DNA from: Liolophura sinensis
Lineage: Eukaryota > Mollusca > Polyplacophora > Chitonida > Chitonidae
Assembly (NCBI RefSeq): GCF_032854445.1
Contig: NC_088301.1
Coordinates: 56,116,316-56,180,315 of the forward strand
DNA: 64,000 nt
Reading direction: 5' to 3'
Of the stretch, positions 1 through 12,869 are shown in pieces (the stretch's first letter is position 1; the number at the start of each line of letters is the position of its first letter). A program made the position numbers and the translations under genes. The notes under the pieces are model-generated. The model ran no database searches. It was given only the letters and a program-made list of their open reading frames with translations, and had not been told where the DNA came from.

Positions 1-2610
1 TTTCACACTGGGCTCTCTTTGTCTCCCGTGTGTCTTCCCTACACAACATTATTTAGCGGAAATGTCCTAGAAAAGAACATAATCAAACACCGACTACATA
101 TTTCGAAGTACTTTGCTAATATTGCGTAGGCATTTTACACTGGGCTCTCTTCATCTCCCGTGTGTCTTCCCTACACAACATTATCTAGCGGAAGTCGAAT
201 AGAAAGGAACATAATCAAAGACCGACCACATGTTTCCAAATACTTTGCTAATATTGCGTAGGCATTTCACACTGGGCTCTCCTCATCTCCCGTGTGTCTT
301 CCCTACACAACATTACCTGTCGGAAGTCTACTAGAAAGGAACATAATCAAAGATCGACCACACATTTCGAAGTACTTTGCTAATATTGCGTAGGCATTTT
401 ACACTGGGCTCTCTTCGTCTCCCGTGTGTCTTCCCTACACAACATTATCTAGCGGAACTCTCCTAGAAAGGAATATAGTCAAAGACCGACTACATATTTC
501 CAAGTACTTTGCTAATATTGCGTAGGCATTTCACACTGGGCTCTCTTCGTCTCCCGTGTGTCTTCCCTACACAACATTATCCAGCGGAAGTCTACTAGAA
601 AGAAACATAATCAAAGACCGACAACATATTTCGAAGTATTTTGCTAATATTGCGTAGGCATTTCACACTGGGCTCCCTTTATTTCCCGTGTGTCTTCCCT
701 ACACAACATTATCTAGCGGAAGTCTACTAGAAAGGAACATAATCAAAGACCGTCTACATATTTCGAAGTACTTTGCTAATATTGCGTAGGCATTTCACAC
801 TGGGCTCTCTTCATCTCCCGTGTGTCTTCCCTACACAACATTATCTAGCGGAACTCTCCTAGAAAGGAATATAGTCAAAGACCGACTACATATTTCCAAG
901 TACTTTGCTAATATTGCGTAGGCATTTCACACTGGGCTCTCTTCGTTTCCCGTGTGTCTTCCCTACACAACATTATCTAGCGGAAGTCTACTAGAAAGAA
1001 ACATAATTAAAGACCGACTACATATTTCGAAGTACTTTGCTAATATTGCGTAGGCATTTCACACTGGCCTCTCTTAATCTCCCGTGTGTCTTCCCTACAC
1101 AACATTATCTAGCGGAAGTCTACTAGAAAGGAACATAATCAAAGACCGACTACATATTTCGAAGTACTTTGCATATATTGCGTAGGCATTTCACACTAGG
1201 CTCTCTTCATCTCCCGTGTGTCTTCCCTACACAAATATTATCTAGCGGAAGTCTTCTAGAAAGGAACAGGAAGAAAAACCAACTACATATTTTGAAGTAC
1301 TTTGCTAATATTGCGTAGGCATTTCACACTGGGCTCTCTTCATCTCCCGTGTGTCTTCCCTACACAACATTATCTAGCGGAAGTCTACTAGAAAGGAACA
1401 TAATCAAAGACCGACTACATGTTTGAAGTACTTTGCTAATATTGCGAAGGCATTTCACACTGGGCTCTCTTTGTCTAACGTGTGTCTTCCCTACACAACA
1501 TTATCTAGCGGAAGTCTACTAGAAAGGAACATAATTAAAGACCGACTACATATTTCCAAGAACTTTGCTAATATTGCGTAGGCATTTCACACTGGGCTCT
1601 CTTCATCTCCCGTGTGTCTTCCCTACACAACATTATCTAGCGGAAGTCTTCGAGAAAGGAACATAATTAAAGACCGACTACATATTTCGAAGTACTTTGC
1701 TAATATTGCGTAGGCGTTTCACACTGGGCTCTCCACGTCTCCCTTGTGTCTTCCCTACACAACATTATCTAGCGGAAGTCTACTAGAAAGAAACATAATC
1801 AAAGACCGACTACATATTTCGAAGTACTTTGATAATATTGCGTAGGCATTTGACACTAGGCTCTCTTTGTCTCCCGTGTGTCTTCCCTACACAACATTAT
1901 CTAGCGGAAGTCTACTAGAAAGGAACATAATCAAAGACCGACTACATATTTCGAAGTACTTTGCTAATATTGCGTAGGCATTTCACACTGGGCTCTTCAC
2001 GTCTCCCTTGTGTCTTCCCTACACAACATTATCTAGCGGAAGTCTACTAGAAAGGAACATAATCAAAGACCGACTACATATTTCGAAGTACTTTGCTAAT
2101 ATTGCGTAGGCATTTGACACTGGGCTCTCTTTGTCTCCCGTGTGTCTTCCCTACACAACATTATCTAGCGGAAGTCTACTAGAAAGGAACATAATCAAAG
2201 ACCGACTACATATTTCGAAGTACTTTGCTAATATTGCGTAGGCATTTCACACTGGGCTCTCTTCATCTCCCGTGTGTCTTCCCTACACAACATTATCTAG
2301 CGGAAGTCTACTAGAAAGGAACATGATCAAAGACCGACTACATATTTCGAAGTACTTTGCTAATATTGCGAAGGCATTTCACACTGGGCTCTCTTCATTT
2401 CCCGCGTGTCTTCCCTACACAACATTTTTTAGCGGAAGTCTACTAGAAAGGAAAAGGTTGCAAGATCAAGTACAGATTTGGAAGTACTTTGCTAATATTG
2501 CGAAGGCATTTCACACTGGGTTCTCTTTATCACCCTTGTGTTTTTCTTACACAACATTATCTAGCGAAATTCATCCAAAAAGAAACAAAATAACAACCAG
2601 ATAACCAAAA
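1..2610. repeat. 132-bp satellite array, homogeneous part
   Basis: About 19-20 head-to-tail copies of a 132-bp unit. The landmark CACACTGGGCTCTC recurs at positions 5, 137 and 269, and the copy near 2513 is exactly 19 periods from the first. Each unit also carries CTACACAACATTATCTAGCG and TTTGCTAATATTGCGTAGGC. Copies differ by a few substitutions and rare 1-bp indels, as expected of a recently homogenised satellite. The array runs off the left edge, so its true size is unknown. The unit is 44 codons long and one plus-strand frame is open apart from a recurrent TAG, but I do not consider it a gene. Confidence 0.95.
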
Positions 2611-5600
2611 TGTAAGCAATGTACAAATATTGCGTATTTTCCCTTCACCACATTATCTAACAAAGGCATATTAATTAAGCAAAAAAAGAAAGAGACAATA
2701 GATTGATACAAAAATGCGCTAATGTGTAATATGTGCGACCGATTTGTAAGGGTTTGATGCATCTCCCGTGTATCTTCCCTACACAACATTATCCAACGGA
2801 AGTCATCCAGGAAGAAACAAAGCAAAAGACAGACAGCCAATTTGTAAGTTATGGGTAAGGATTCCGTAGGTACTTCACTATGAGCTTTCTTTATCTCCCG
2901 TGTGTTTTCCTGACTCAAAATTATGGAAAAAAAACATCTAGATGAACCAAAACAGCAGACACACCGCAGATCGGTGCAAAAGTGTGCTTGCATAATGCGT
3001 AGGCATTTCACACTGGATTTTCTTCGTCTCCCGTGTATCTTCCCTACACAACATTATCTAGCGGAAGTCCGCTAGAAAGGAACAGGATGAAAGACCGACT
3101 ACAGATTTGGAAGTACTTTGCTGTTATTGTAATGGCATTTCACACTGGGCTCTCTTCATCTCGCGTGTGTCTTCCCTACACAACATTATCTAGCGGAAGT
3201 GCACTAGAAAGGAACAGGATGAAAGACCGACTACAGATTTGGAAATTCTTTGCTATTATTGCCATGGCATTTTACATTGGGCTCTCCTTGCGCCCTGTGT
3301 TTTCCCTACACAGCTTATTTCAACGCAAGTCATCTAGGTCAATTAAGAAGAGACAACATCTTTGTGAGTAATGGGGTAGTCTTGCGTGGGCATTTTACTT
3401 TTGGTTTTCTTTTTTAACCTTATTTTTTCCCTATACAACATCATCAAAGGCAACTAGATTTGTAAGAAACATGCGAATTCATTTCACACTGGATTCTCTT
3501 CATCTCCCGTGTGTCTTTCCTTACACAACATTATCTAACGGAAGTCTACTAGAAAGGAACAGGATGAAAGACCGACTACAGATTTGGAAATACTTTGCTA
3601 ATATTGCCATGGCATTTTACAATGGATCCTCTTCATCTCCCCCGTGTTTTCCCTACGCAACATTATCTAGCGAAATTCATCCTGAAAGAAACAAAACAAC
3701 AAACAGACAACCAAAATGTAAGTAATATACAAACATTGCGTATTTTCCCTACACAACATTATCTAACAAAGGCATATAGATGAAGCAAAACAAGAAAGAG
3801 ACAATACATTTGTACAAAAACGTGCTGATATGTAATATGTGCGACCGATTTGTAAGGGTTCTCTTTATCTCCCGTGTGTCTCCCCTACATAATATTATCT
3901 AAGGGAAGTCATCCAGGAAAAAACAAAAGACAGACATCATATTTTTAAGTGAATTGCTAGGGTTCCGTAGGTTTACTATGAGCTTTCTGCCTCTCTCGTG
4001 TGTTTTCCTGACTCAAAATTATCGAAAACAAGCATCTAGATGAGCCAAAAAAACAGATACAACATGGATTTGTGCAGAAGTGTGTTAACATTGCGTAGGC
4101 ATTTTACACTCGGCTTTCTTCATCTCTAGTGTATATAACGGAAGTCTACTAGAAAGGAACAGGATGAAAGGCCGACTACAGATTTGGATGTACTTTGTTA
4201 ATATTGCGTAGGCATTTCACATTGGGCTCTCTTCATCTCCCGTGTGTTTTCCCTACAGAACATTATTTAGCGAAATTCATCCAAAAAGAAACACAACAAG
4301 AACCAGACAACCAATGTGTAAGTAATGTGCAAATATTGCGAATTCTCCCTAGACAACATTATCTAACAAAGGGATATAGATGAAGCAAAACAAGAAAGAG
4401 ACAATAGATTGATATAAAAATGTGGTACTATGTAATATGGCCACCGGATTTTTAAGTAATGTGCTAATCTTGCGTAGGCAATTCACACTGGGTTCTTTTC
4501 ATCTCCCGTGTGCCTTCCCTACACAACATTATCTAAGGGAATTCATCCAGGAAGAACCAAACCAAAAGACAGAGGACCAATTTGTAAGTGATGTGCTAGT
4601 GTTGCGTAGGCATTTCACCATGAGCTTTCTTTATCTCTAGAGTGTTTTCCTGGTTCTAGATTATCGAGAAAAATCATCTAGATAAACCAAATCAGCAGAC
4701 ACACCGCAGACCTGTGCAGAACTGTGCTAATGTTGCGTAGGCATTTTACACTGGGTTCTCTTTGTCTCCCGTGTGTCTTCATTCACGGAGTACGAATTTG
4801 AACTTTAATATGGAATTCATGCCTGGAATATTCATTGTCCGCCCGGCATCATTGAAAACTGATGACCGCTTCTCTCTTGTGTGTTACCGGCTTTATTTCT
4901 TATTTGTATAATTTCTTACATACCTTTGTCTTTGGGAGTTAGTGTTAAACGTTGTTTTGGAAATGGATCTTGCGATTATCGACTTGGAACGCCTTTTACG
5001 GACTACAAATGGTATATGAATGTCGGACTTGACGCTTATATTTATTCCCTACACAACATTATCTAGCAGAAGTCCACTAGAAAGGAACAGTATGAAAGAC
5101 CGACTACAGATTTGGGAGTACTTTGCTTATATTGCAAAGGCATTTTACTTTGGTTTCGGTGTCCTTTCCCACACAGGTTTATCCAACGAAAGTCTTGTAG
5201 ATGAACGACAGGGACAACATATTTGTAGGTAATGCGTATATATTTTTGTAGGCATTTTCTTTACCAACCGTGTGTTTTCCCTACACAACATAAACGAATA
5301 AACGAAGTTATCTAGAAAAAGAAATGACGACTGACCGACTTTGGATTTGTTAGAAATGTGCTAATTTTTCGTAGGTATTTCACACTGGGTTCTCTTCATC
5401 TCCCGTGTGTTTTCCCTACACAGCTTTATCCAGCTGAAAGTCATCTGGATGAACAACAGAGAGAATGTGCTAATATTGTCTAAGCACTTTACTCTGGGTT
5501 TTCTTTAGACAGCATTATGTAATGGAAGTCATTTAGAAAAAGAAATGACGACAGGCCGAGTTTACATTTGTAAGAAATGTGCTAATATTGTGTAGGCATT

Positions 5601-6540
5601 TCACATTGGGCTCTCTTCATCTCCCGTGTGTTTTTTTCTGCACAACATTATCTAATGGAAGTCTACTAGAAAGAATCAAGATGACAGTCCGACAGCAGAT
5701 CGCAATATTATATATCGTATTATATATCATCTGGAAGAAGAAAAGACCACAGATCATCTACAGATTCTTAAGTAATACGCTAATAGTGCATAGGCATTCC
5801 ACACAGAGTTCTCTGCATCACTCATGTGTTTTCCTTTCATGATTTAACGGAAGTAAGCCTAAATACTTCGTAGGCATTTCACACTGGGTTCTTTTATCTC
5901 ACTTGAGCTTGCTGCACACAACATTATCTAACGGAAGTCATCTAGATGAACCAGAACGCCAGAGAGACCACAGATTCGTAAATTATGTGCTAATATTCCT
6001 TAAGCATTTTACACTGGGTTCTCTTCATCTCCAGTGTGTTTTCCCGACACAACATTATCAAATCCAAGTCATCGAGAAATAATCAAGACGACGGACACAC
6101 TAAGATATCCAAATATATTCTTTCATTACACAACATCATCTAACGGAACTCGTCTAGAAAGACTTATAGACAGACTGCAGGTCTTAAAGTAATGTGCTAA
6201 TATTGCATAAGAATTTCATACTGGGTTTTTTGATATACCGTGCGTTTTTCATACTCAACATTATCTATTAGAATTCATCTCGAAAAAAAAAGACGCCAGA
6301 CCGACTACAAAATCGTAAACAATGTGCTCGTATTGCGTAGACAACTCACACTTGGTTCTCTTCATCTTTCATGTGTTTTCTCTACACAGCGTTATTTAAT
6401 GGACTTTATCCGGAAAGAATCAACACTACTGACAAATTACACTGTTCAAAATAATTTGTTAATATTGCGCAGACATTTCACACTTGTTTTTTCTCCATCT
6501 CCCGTGTGTTTTCAATACACAACATTGACAGGAAGACCCC
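2611..6540. repeat. Diverged satellite with interleaved variant units
   Basis: The 132-bp family continues in degenerate form. The landmarks CTCCCGTGTGT, ACACAACATTATCTA and GCGTAGGCATTTCACAC recur irregularly, with indels and strong sequence decay. A second unit type, marked by ATCTAACAAAGGCATAT followed by AAGAAAGAGACAATA, appears near 2650, 3760 and 4365 and belongs to a larger composite repeat. Divergence increases away from the homogeneous array, as at an ageing satellite edge. Confidence 0.88.
4781..5046. other. Unique insertion inside the satellite
   Basis: The satellite text breaks after GTGTGTCTTC and resumes at CCTACACAACATTATC, with about 265 bp of unrelated sequence between. On the plus strand it has an open stretch (about 4881-5066) that would start with a hydrophobic, signal-peptide-like segment. 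That frame has no ATG at its start, only GTG, and it runs into satellite sequence. I recognise no domain. It could be an inserted element, a captured fragment or a very diverged unit. Confidence 0.45.
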
Positions 6541-7745
6541 ATTTTATTGACCTAGCCTTGGACTTGTGTACACGATAGAGAACCTTTGAACAAATTTAAA
6601 AGTCATTTAGAGCTGCACAAGAGAAATTAATGTGATTCCATAGACATTTAATCAGGCATGGACAGGGCGATAAAGATGGGTGGCCCTTATTAAAGACCAC
6701 AGAAAACATGAAAACCCCATATTTACCCATTGACAAGAGGGTGGAACGTTCATATGTTGATTTTTCTAAGTGCACAATGTCCTTCTTGATCGACACAAAT
6801 GACGGTTTTAAATTGTACATCTTAAAGTTCAATCTTGGGGTCATTTTGGGGTTTAATGACCTGAACTTGGTCTTGTGTGCACGACAGAGGACCTAAGAAC
6901 AAACTTAATAGCCATTTAGGGCGGCACAAAATAATTTAATGTGATTCCACAGTCACTCTTCAGGCATTGATAGAACTATCGTGATGGGTCGCCGTAATTT
7001 AGGGTCATAGAAAACATGATGAAACATTTATCCATTGAAAAGTGGAAGGAATGTTTAATTGACTCTTCACGATGTCTTTCTAGAGCGGCACAAATGACGG
7101 TTTTGTCATCAGAACCCTTTTCATTATACATATTATATTTCTGGATCATTTTGGATCCCATTTTGTTGACCTCAGTTTGGTCTTGTGTGCGCAACGGAGG
7201 ACCTTTGAACAGCTTTATGTGCCATTTAGAGCGGCACAAAAGAAACTAATGGGATTCCATAATCATTGCTTCACAGGTATGCATAAAGCCATCATGATAT
7301 GTGGCCATAATTAAAGACCATAGAAATCATAAAGACCCTATATTTACCCAATAGAAATTGGACGGAGCGTTGATTTGTTGAGTCTTTTAAGCGCACAATG
7401 TCTCTTTAGAGCGACACAAATGGCGGTTTTGTCACTAGAACCATTTAAACTGTACACATTACCCTTTTAAATGTGAGCCATTTTGGATCTATACAGACAG
7501 GAAAACCCCATTTTATTGACCTTAAGCCGGACCTTTGTTCACGACATAATACCTTTGAATAGATTAAACAGCCATTTAGAGCGGCACAAAAGAAATCAAT
7601 GTGATTCCATCGCCATATCTGGAACCTATTAAATCCTTCCGGTACACGCAATATCTAGTCATGAAGACCCCATTTTATTGACCTGGAATTGGACTGGTGT
7701 GGACGACAGAGGACTTTTGAACAGATTTAACAGCCATTTTGTTCC
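6541..7745. repeat. ~310-bp tandem repeat, four to five copies
   Basis: Diverged units share a TTGACCT..GG(A/T)CTTGTGT block, then CAGAGGACCTTTGAACA, then GCCATTTAGAGCGGCACAAAAGAAA and AATGTGATTCCAT. The GAC of the first block lies at 6549, 6858, 7168, 7518 and 7680, giving spacings of 309, 310, 350 and 162 bp. The last copy is truncated. The array directly abuts the decayed 132-bp satellite. All frames have short ORFs only. Confidence 0.85.
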
Positions 7746-10339
7746 CATAGCCATTTACTCTGTGTATTTCGGACTTTCGACATTCTCTGTACATGAGGGT
7801 CATGTCGGGGTCTATATGCACAGGACTGATTGATTTACTCAAGAATATTTCACTCATATTACGGTTACCAGCATTACCTTGGGAGAAAAAGTATGGACAA
7901 GACAATCAAGGTAGCGCGGATATATTGAAAGCATCAAATGCAAAATGTCTTCAGCTGAAGATGTCTGAAAGCTTCAGAAATTTTGATTTTGCCACCAGAA
8001 CTATTTTCACTCTGCATATTAGATTTCCTGATTAAGCTATAACTTTGGATGTATTTCGCAATCATTACTGAAACTAATGGACTGGCGTAATTGGTGAACA
8101 ATATTGTATATTTAACCTCCTTTCTATTAAAAGATGGCCGGAAAAATCGGCTATCAAGTGGAAATGAGCTGACGCCTTACAGTATTAAATAAGCGACTGG
8201 CTGACATGCGAGTGCATCCCCTGAAGCCTCACCTATTTCAGAATAAGGAACCGGGAATAAATAAGTAGTCGCTAACTTCAGCTGGGCCTTCGCCACCTCC
8301 TTACCTTGCTTTGCTACCTCGTTACCTCGCTGCCTCGCCCTGTATTAGAAGGTCGAGGTAGCGAGATGTCCTCTATCGGCTTCCATACATGAAACTACTG
8401 ACGGCATAAAAAGCACGCTTTATGTTTTGTGATGTCAAGGTAGCGTCTGTCGTTCTGTTAACACACTTGAAATACCGTATATGTGGGTGCAAAATTCAAT
8501 TTCCTCGTAGCCCTAGATTTTGTGTTATGTCCACAGTGATCTCCCTTTGACTCAGGTGCCTATCTTTGTCTGCATTTATAGCTTGACTGGAGTGATTTGC
8601 TTTTTCTCGATTGCCATATCTGTTGTATATTATTGCTGTCTCTAATAACATTGAAGACAATTATCCCAGCGATATTCTCTGGTTATTTCAGCTCTGACCC
8701 TATCCTACAGGTATTTACCGTGTTTCTGTCAAGGTAATAAAACAAAAAATGTGGAATGTTAAAAACAAATTAATAAAATAAAAAAAACAAATAACTCGTT
8801 TTGTTTTAGCATCTTCTGGCCACTATGGTGTATATTTACGCTATAGGCATACCCCTTGACGAATGAAGACGACGGTTCGATCGCCGCTTTAATCCAGGAA
8901 GTTTATTAAGAACCGGCCAAGTTGCAGTGGTTTCTTTACAGGCTGTTTGATTTTTTTTCCCACCCATACAAATACATCAGTGCAAGATCAGTAATATATA
9001 TTATATATAAATGTGATCGCTTGAGAATAAAACAACGTTACTGGATGTAATGTCTCTACTTTACATAGACAGCGGTGCCACTAGTACGTAAGCAAACTCT
9101 GATGTGTAGAGCCTACAATATCGACTGATATGGGACTGATTCGTGCTTAGGGCCTTAGGTCTACCCCTAGGAATAATTCACATTCGAATGTTTGAGGTAA
9201 AGTACCAAGTATTGGAGATTTGTTTTGGGTTCCGTGGTGATGTGAAAAGTCATGTGTAGGCCTGTCAGGCTTTAGTTATGACAGTTTAGAGCGAATTCTT
9301 AATTACGGGCTTTTAAGTGAAATGACAGAAAATCCTCAAAGTTGGTAACCGCATCAACCTGAATCTTGGCTGTGAGTTGGCATTATACCTTGATCCGGGA
9401 TCGCTATAAGATATATGGATAGTATATTGAGTATTTGTTTCTTTGATCTTCAACTCCCCTACAGTTATGTTCCAGTACACCGTGTGAATGAAGCAAGCGA
9501 CTTAACCGAAAGGCCCATGAAACGTAAGCAGTTAGGACCGAGTGTAGGTGAATTTTTGTGGTAAAGTTTAATACCCTGTCCACTGGACCTTTGTATATAC
9601 ATGTAATGTATACACCTGGTGACTGATTTACCCAGGCCGTGCACGTTTTATAGTTGAGAACATGTGTCTAATGGGCGTTCTTGTTCGTCTGACCCAGAAA
9701 CTTGAAGCTTTCGCAATATGAATTAATTTTACCAGAAAAAGTGAAACATGCTTATTTTAAATTCATAAATTTTGGAGATAAATACCCCAGATGCTCAGTG
9801 CTGAATTTCTCGTCCACATTATAGACAAATTACTTCGCCAGCCTCGGGCTTTAAGTGACTCTAGAATTAACGAACCGTTAACAAAACGGCAGAGAACAAT
9901 GACCACATTGTGCATGAACCTGAATGAGACTGTGCAGGTGAAAAAATGACCCAGGCATGTCTGAACGTGACTAAGCCCACGTAGATTTTTAAACACTTCA
10001 TTCACAAACCGACAGCGGTTGTTTGGCAGGCCTGTCCCATTCACCAACACATCAATGTCACCATATAAACTCCACCAACCCGACAAGTATATCAATACAC
10101 CTCAACTCAGACACATGCATGTGGAAAAACATCTCCTGTCATCTTTTTACGGCTGTTTCTACACGAGATGTAAACAGTCGTGTCATTTCATGTGAAATGG
10201 TAAAGATTTAGCAACAACCTGAACACCGATTCCTTTGGGTGAATATACTGCAAAACATCCACTTAAATTTAAATTGCTTCACATCTTACGAGTATTTTCC
10301 CAGTATTGTTCGCTAGAGTTCCGAGCAACCACCCTTCCC
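7746..10339. other. Intergenic, no gene seen
   Basis: No exon with a recognisable protein or good splice borders was found. The only local structure noted is an imperfect inverted repeat at 8326-8365 (CTCGCTGCCTCGCC against GTCGAGGTAGCGAG, 12 of 14 paired), in a patch rich in GCTACCTCG-like words. A 110-codon minus-strand open frame at 9763-10095 resembles no known family. Confidence 0.5.
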
Positions 10340-11250
10340 AACACTACGTATTACAACCTAGTTCCAAGGGTCCACCCCAGACCCAATACTATGCATTTTG
10401 CCTTGAAACTCCGTGAGTCCACCCCAGATCCAATACTATGCATTGTCCCTTAGAGCCCATTGGGTCCACCCCAGACCCAGTACTATTCATTATACCTTAG
10501 AGCTCCATGGGCCCACCAGACGTATTGTTATACATTATCCCTTAGAGACTGATGGGTCCACCAGACCCAATGCTCTGCAGTTTCCCTTAGAGCTCCGTGG
10601 GTCCACTCCAGACCCAATACTATTCATTGTCCCTTAGAGCTCCGTGGGCCCATCCCAGGCCCAATACTATGCATTATCCCTTAGAGCTTCGTGGTTCACC
10701 CATAATATGCATTGTCCCTTAGAACTCCGTTGGTCAGCCTCAGGCCCAATACTATGCATTATCCCTTAGAGCTTCATGGGTCCACCAGGCCCAATACTAT
10801 GCATTATCCCTTAGAGCTTCGTGGATCACCCATAATATGCATTGTCCCTTAGAACTCCGTTGGTCAGCCTCTGGCCCAATACTATGCATTATCCCTTAGA
10901 GCTTCATGGGTCCACCAGGCCCAATACTATGCATTGTCCCTTAGAGCTTCATGGGTCCACCAGGCCCAATACTATGCATTGTCCCTTAGAGCTTCATGGG
11001 TCCACCAGGCCCAATACTATTCATTGTCCCTTAGAGTTTCATGGGTCCACCCAAATCCATTCCCATGCATTATCCATTAGAGCTCCGTTTGTCCACCCCA
11101 GACCCAATACAATGCATGATCCCATAGAACTCCGTAGGTCCACCCACGACCCAATACTGTTCATTATCCCTTAGAGCTCCGTGGGTCCACGCAAGACCCA
11201 ATACCATGCATTGTCATTTAAAACTCTGTGGGTCCTGCCCCAGAGCCAAT
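10340..11250. repeat. 45-48-bp minisatellite
   Basis: Units read approximately TCCACCAGGCCCAATACTAT then GCATTGTCCCTTAGAGCTTC then ATGGG. In the best part (10921 to 10966) the period is 45 bp; copies with CCACCCCAGACCC are slightly longer. A 130-bp higher-order block starting TTAGAGCTTCGTGG is duplicated at 10681 and 10811, showing local amplification of a multi-unit segment. Plus-strand open frames here translate to low-complexity peptide repeats and are not genes. Confidence 0.93.
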
Positions 11251-12830
11251 GGGGGCTCTGCGCTAATTTAACACAGAGCTCCATGCGCTCATCTGAACCT
11301 GATGCTTATATAACATAGAGCTCCATGCGCTGCACCTCGACCTTATGCTATGTATTGTCCTCTAAAGCTCCATATGTTTACCTCCACATGTTATTTATTG
11401 TCCCCTAGAGCTCGTGGTTCCACCCCGACAAAGCTCCATGGGTCCACCCCGACAAACATCCATAGGTCCACCCCGACAAAGCTTTATGAGTCCACCCAGA
11501 AATAATACTAAAGCCACTAATACTACTTTGCCCCCTAGAGCTCCATGGGCCTACTTCCGACCTGATGATTTGTATTGTCTCCTAGAGCTCCATGTGTCTA
11601 CTCCCAACCTGATGATTTGTATTGTCCCCTAGAGCTCCATGTGTCTACTCCCAACCTGATGATTTGTATTGTCCCCTAGAGCTCCATGGGCCTACTTCCG
11701 TCCTGATGATCTGTATTGTCCCCTAGAGCTCCATGTGTCTACTCCCAACCTGATGATTTGTATTGTCCCCTAGAGCTCCATGTGTCTACTCCCAACCTGA
11801 TGATTTGTATTGTCCCCTAGAGCTCCATGTGTCTACTCCCAACCTGATGATTTGTATTGTCCCCTAGAGCTCCATGTGTCTACTCCCAACCTGATGATTT
11901 GTATTGTCCCCTAGGGCTCCATGGGCCTACTTCCGTCCTGATGATCTGTATTGTCCCCTAGGGCTCCATGTGTCTACTCCCAACCTGATGATTTGTATTG
12001 TCCCCTAGAGCTCCATGTGTCTACTCCCAACCTGATGATTTGTAATGTCCCCTAGAGCTCCATGTGTCTACTCCCAACCTGATGATTTGTATTGTCCCCT
12101 AGAGCTCCATGTGTCTACTCCCAACCTGATGATTTGTATTGTCCCCTAGAGCTCCATGTGTCTACTCCCAACCTGATGATTTGTATTGTCCCCTAGAGCT
12201 CCATGTGTCTACTCCCAACCTGATGATTTGTAATGTCCCCTAGGGCTCCATGTGTCTACTCCCAACCTGATGATTTGTATTGTCCCCTAGAGCTCCATGT
12301 GTCTACTCCTAACCTGATGATTTGTATTGTCCCCTAGAGCTCCATGTGTCTACTCCCGACCTGATGATTTGTGTTGTCCCCTAGGGCTCCATGTGTCTAC
12401 TCCCGACCTGATGATTTGTATTGTCCCCTAGAGCTCCATGTGTCCACCCCGACATGATGCTATGTATTGTCCCCTGGGGTGCACCTCCAACCTGACAGAA
12501 TGTATAATCCGTTAGAGCCCCAGCGGTCCACCGCTTCTAGGTGCTATGTATTGTTCCCTAGAGCTCCATGTGTCTACTCCCAACCTGATGATTTGTATTG
12601 TCCCCTAGAGTTTCATGTGTCTACTCCCAACCTGATGATTTGTATTGTCCCCTAGAGCTCCATGTGTCTACTCCCAACCTGATGCCATGTATTGTCCCCT
12701 GGGTGCACAACCAACCTGACACAATGTACAATCCGTTAGATCCCCAGCAGTCCACCCGCTTCTAGGTGCTATGTATTGTCCCATTGGGCAACATGTACCC
12801 AGTCCCCTAGAGCTCCATGCGTTCGTAACC
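11251..12830. repeat. 47-bp minisatellite
   Basis: The unit is AGAGCTCCATGTGTCTACTC followed by CCAACCTGATGATTTGTATT and GTCCCCT, 47 bp (successive copies at 11584 and 11631). There are roughly 25-30 copies, near identical between about 11580 and 12460. The edges hold diverged units with CTGACACAATGTA and GACCTGATGCTATG. The shared TAGAGCTCCATG core ties it to the 45-bp array on its left and the units on its right. Confidence 0.95.
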
Positions 12831-12837
12831 ACCACCA

Positions 12838-12854
12838 CCCCCCCCCCCCCCCCC
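12838..12854. repeat. Poly-C tract
   Basis: Seventeen consecutive C residues, after a short ACC-repeat run, at the junction between the 47-bp minisatellite and the following units. The length may be unreliable in assembly. Confidence 0.9.
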
Positions 12855-12869
12855 GATCCAAACGCCCAC

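Noticed and set aside
2272-3371. Open frames of 110-112 codons in the satellite
   Set aside because: They are satellite units in which the recurrent TAG has mutated; most copies keep the stop.
9763-10095. 110-codon minus-strand open frame
   Set aside because: No motif, no splice borders and no compositional contrast with its surroundings.
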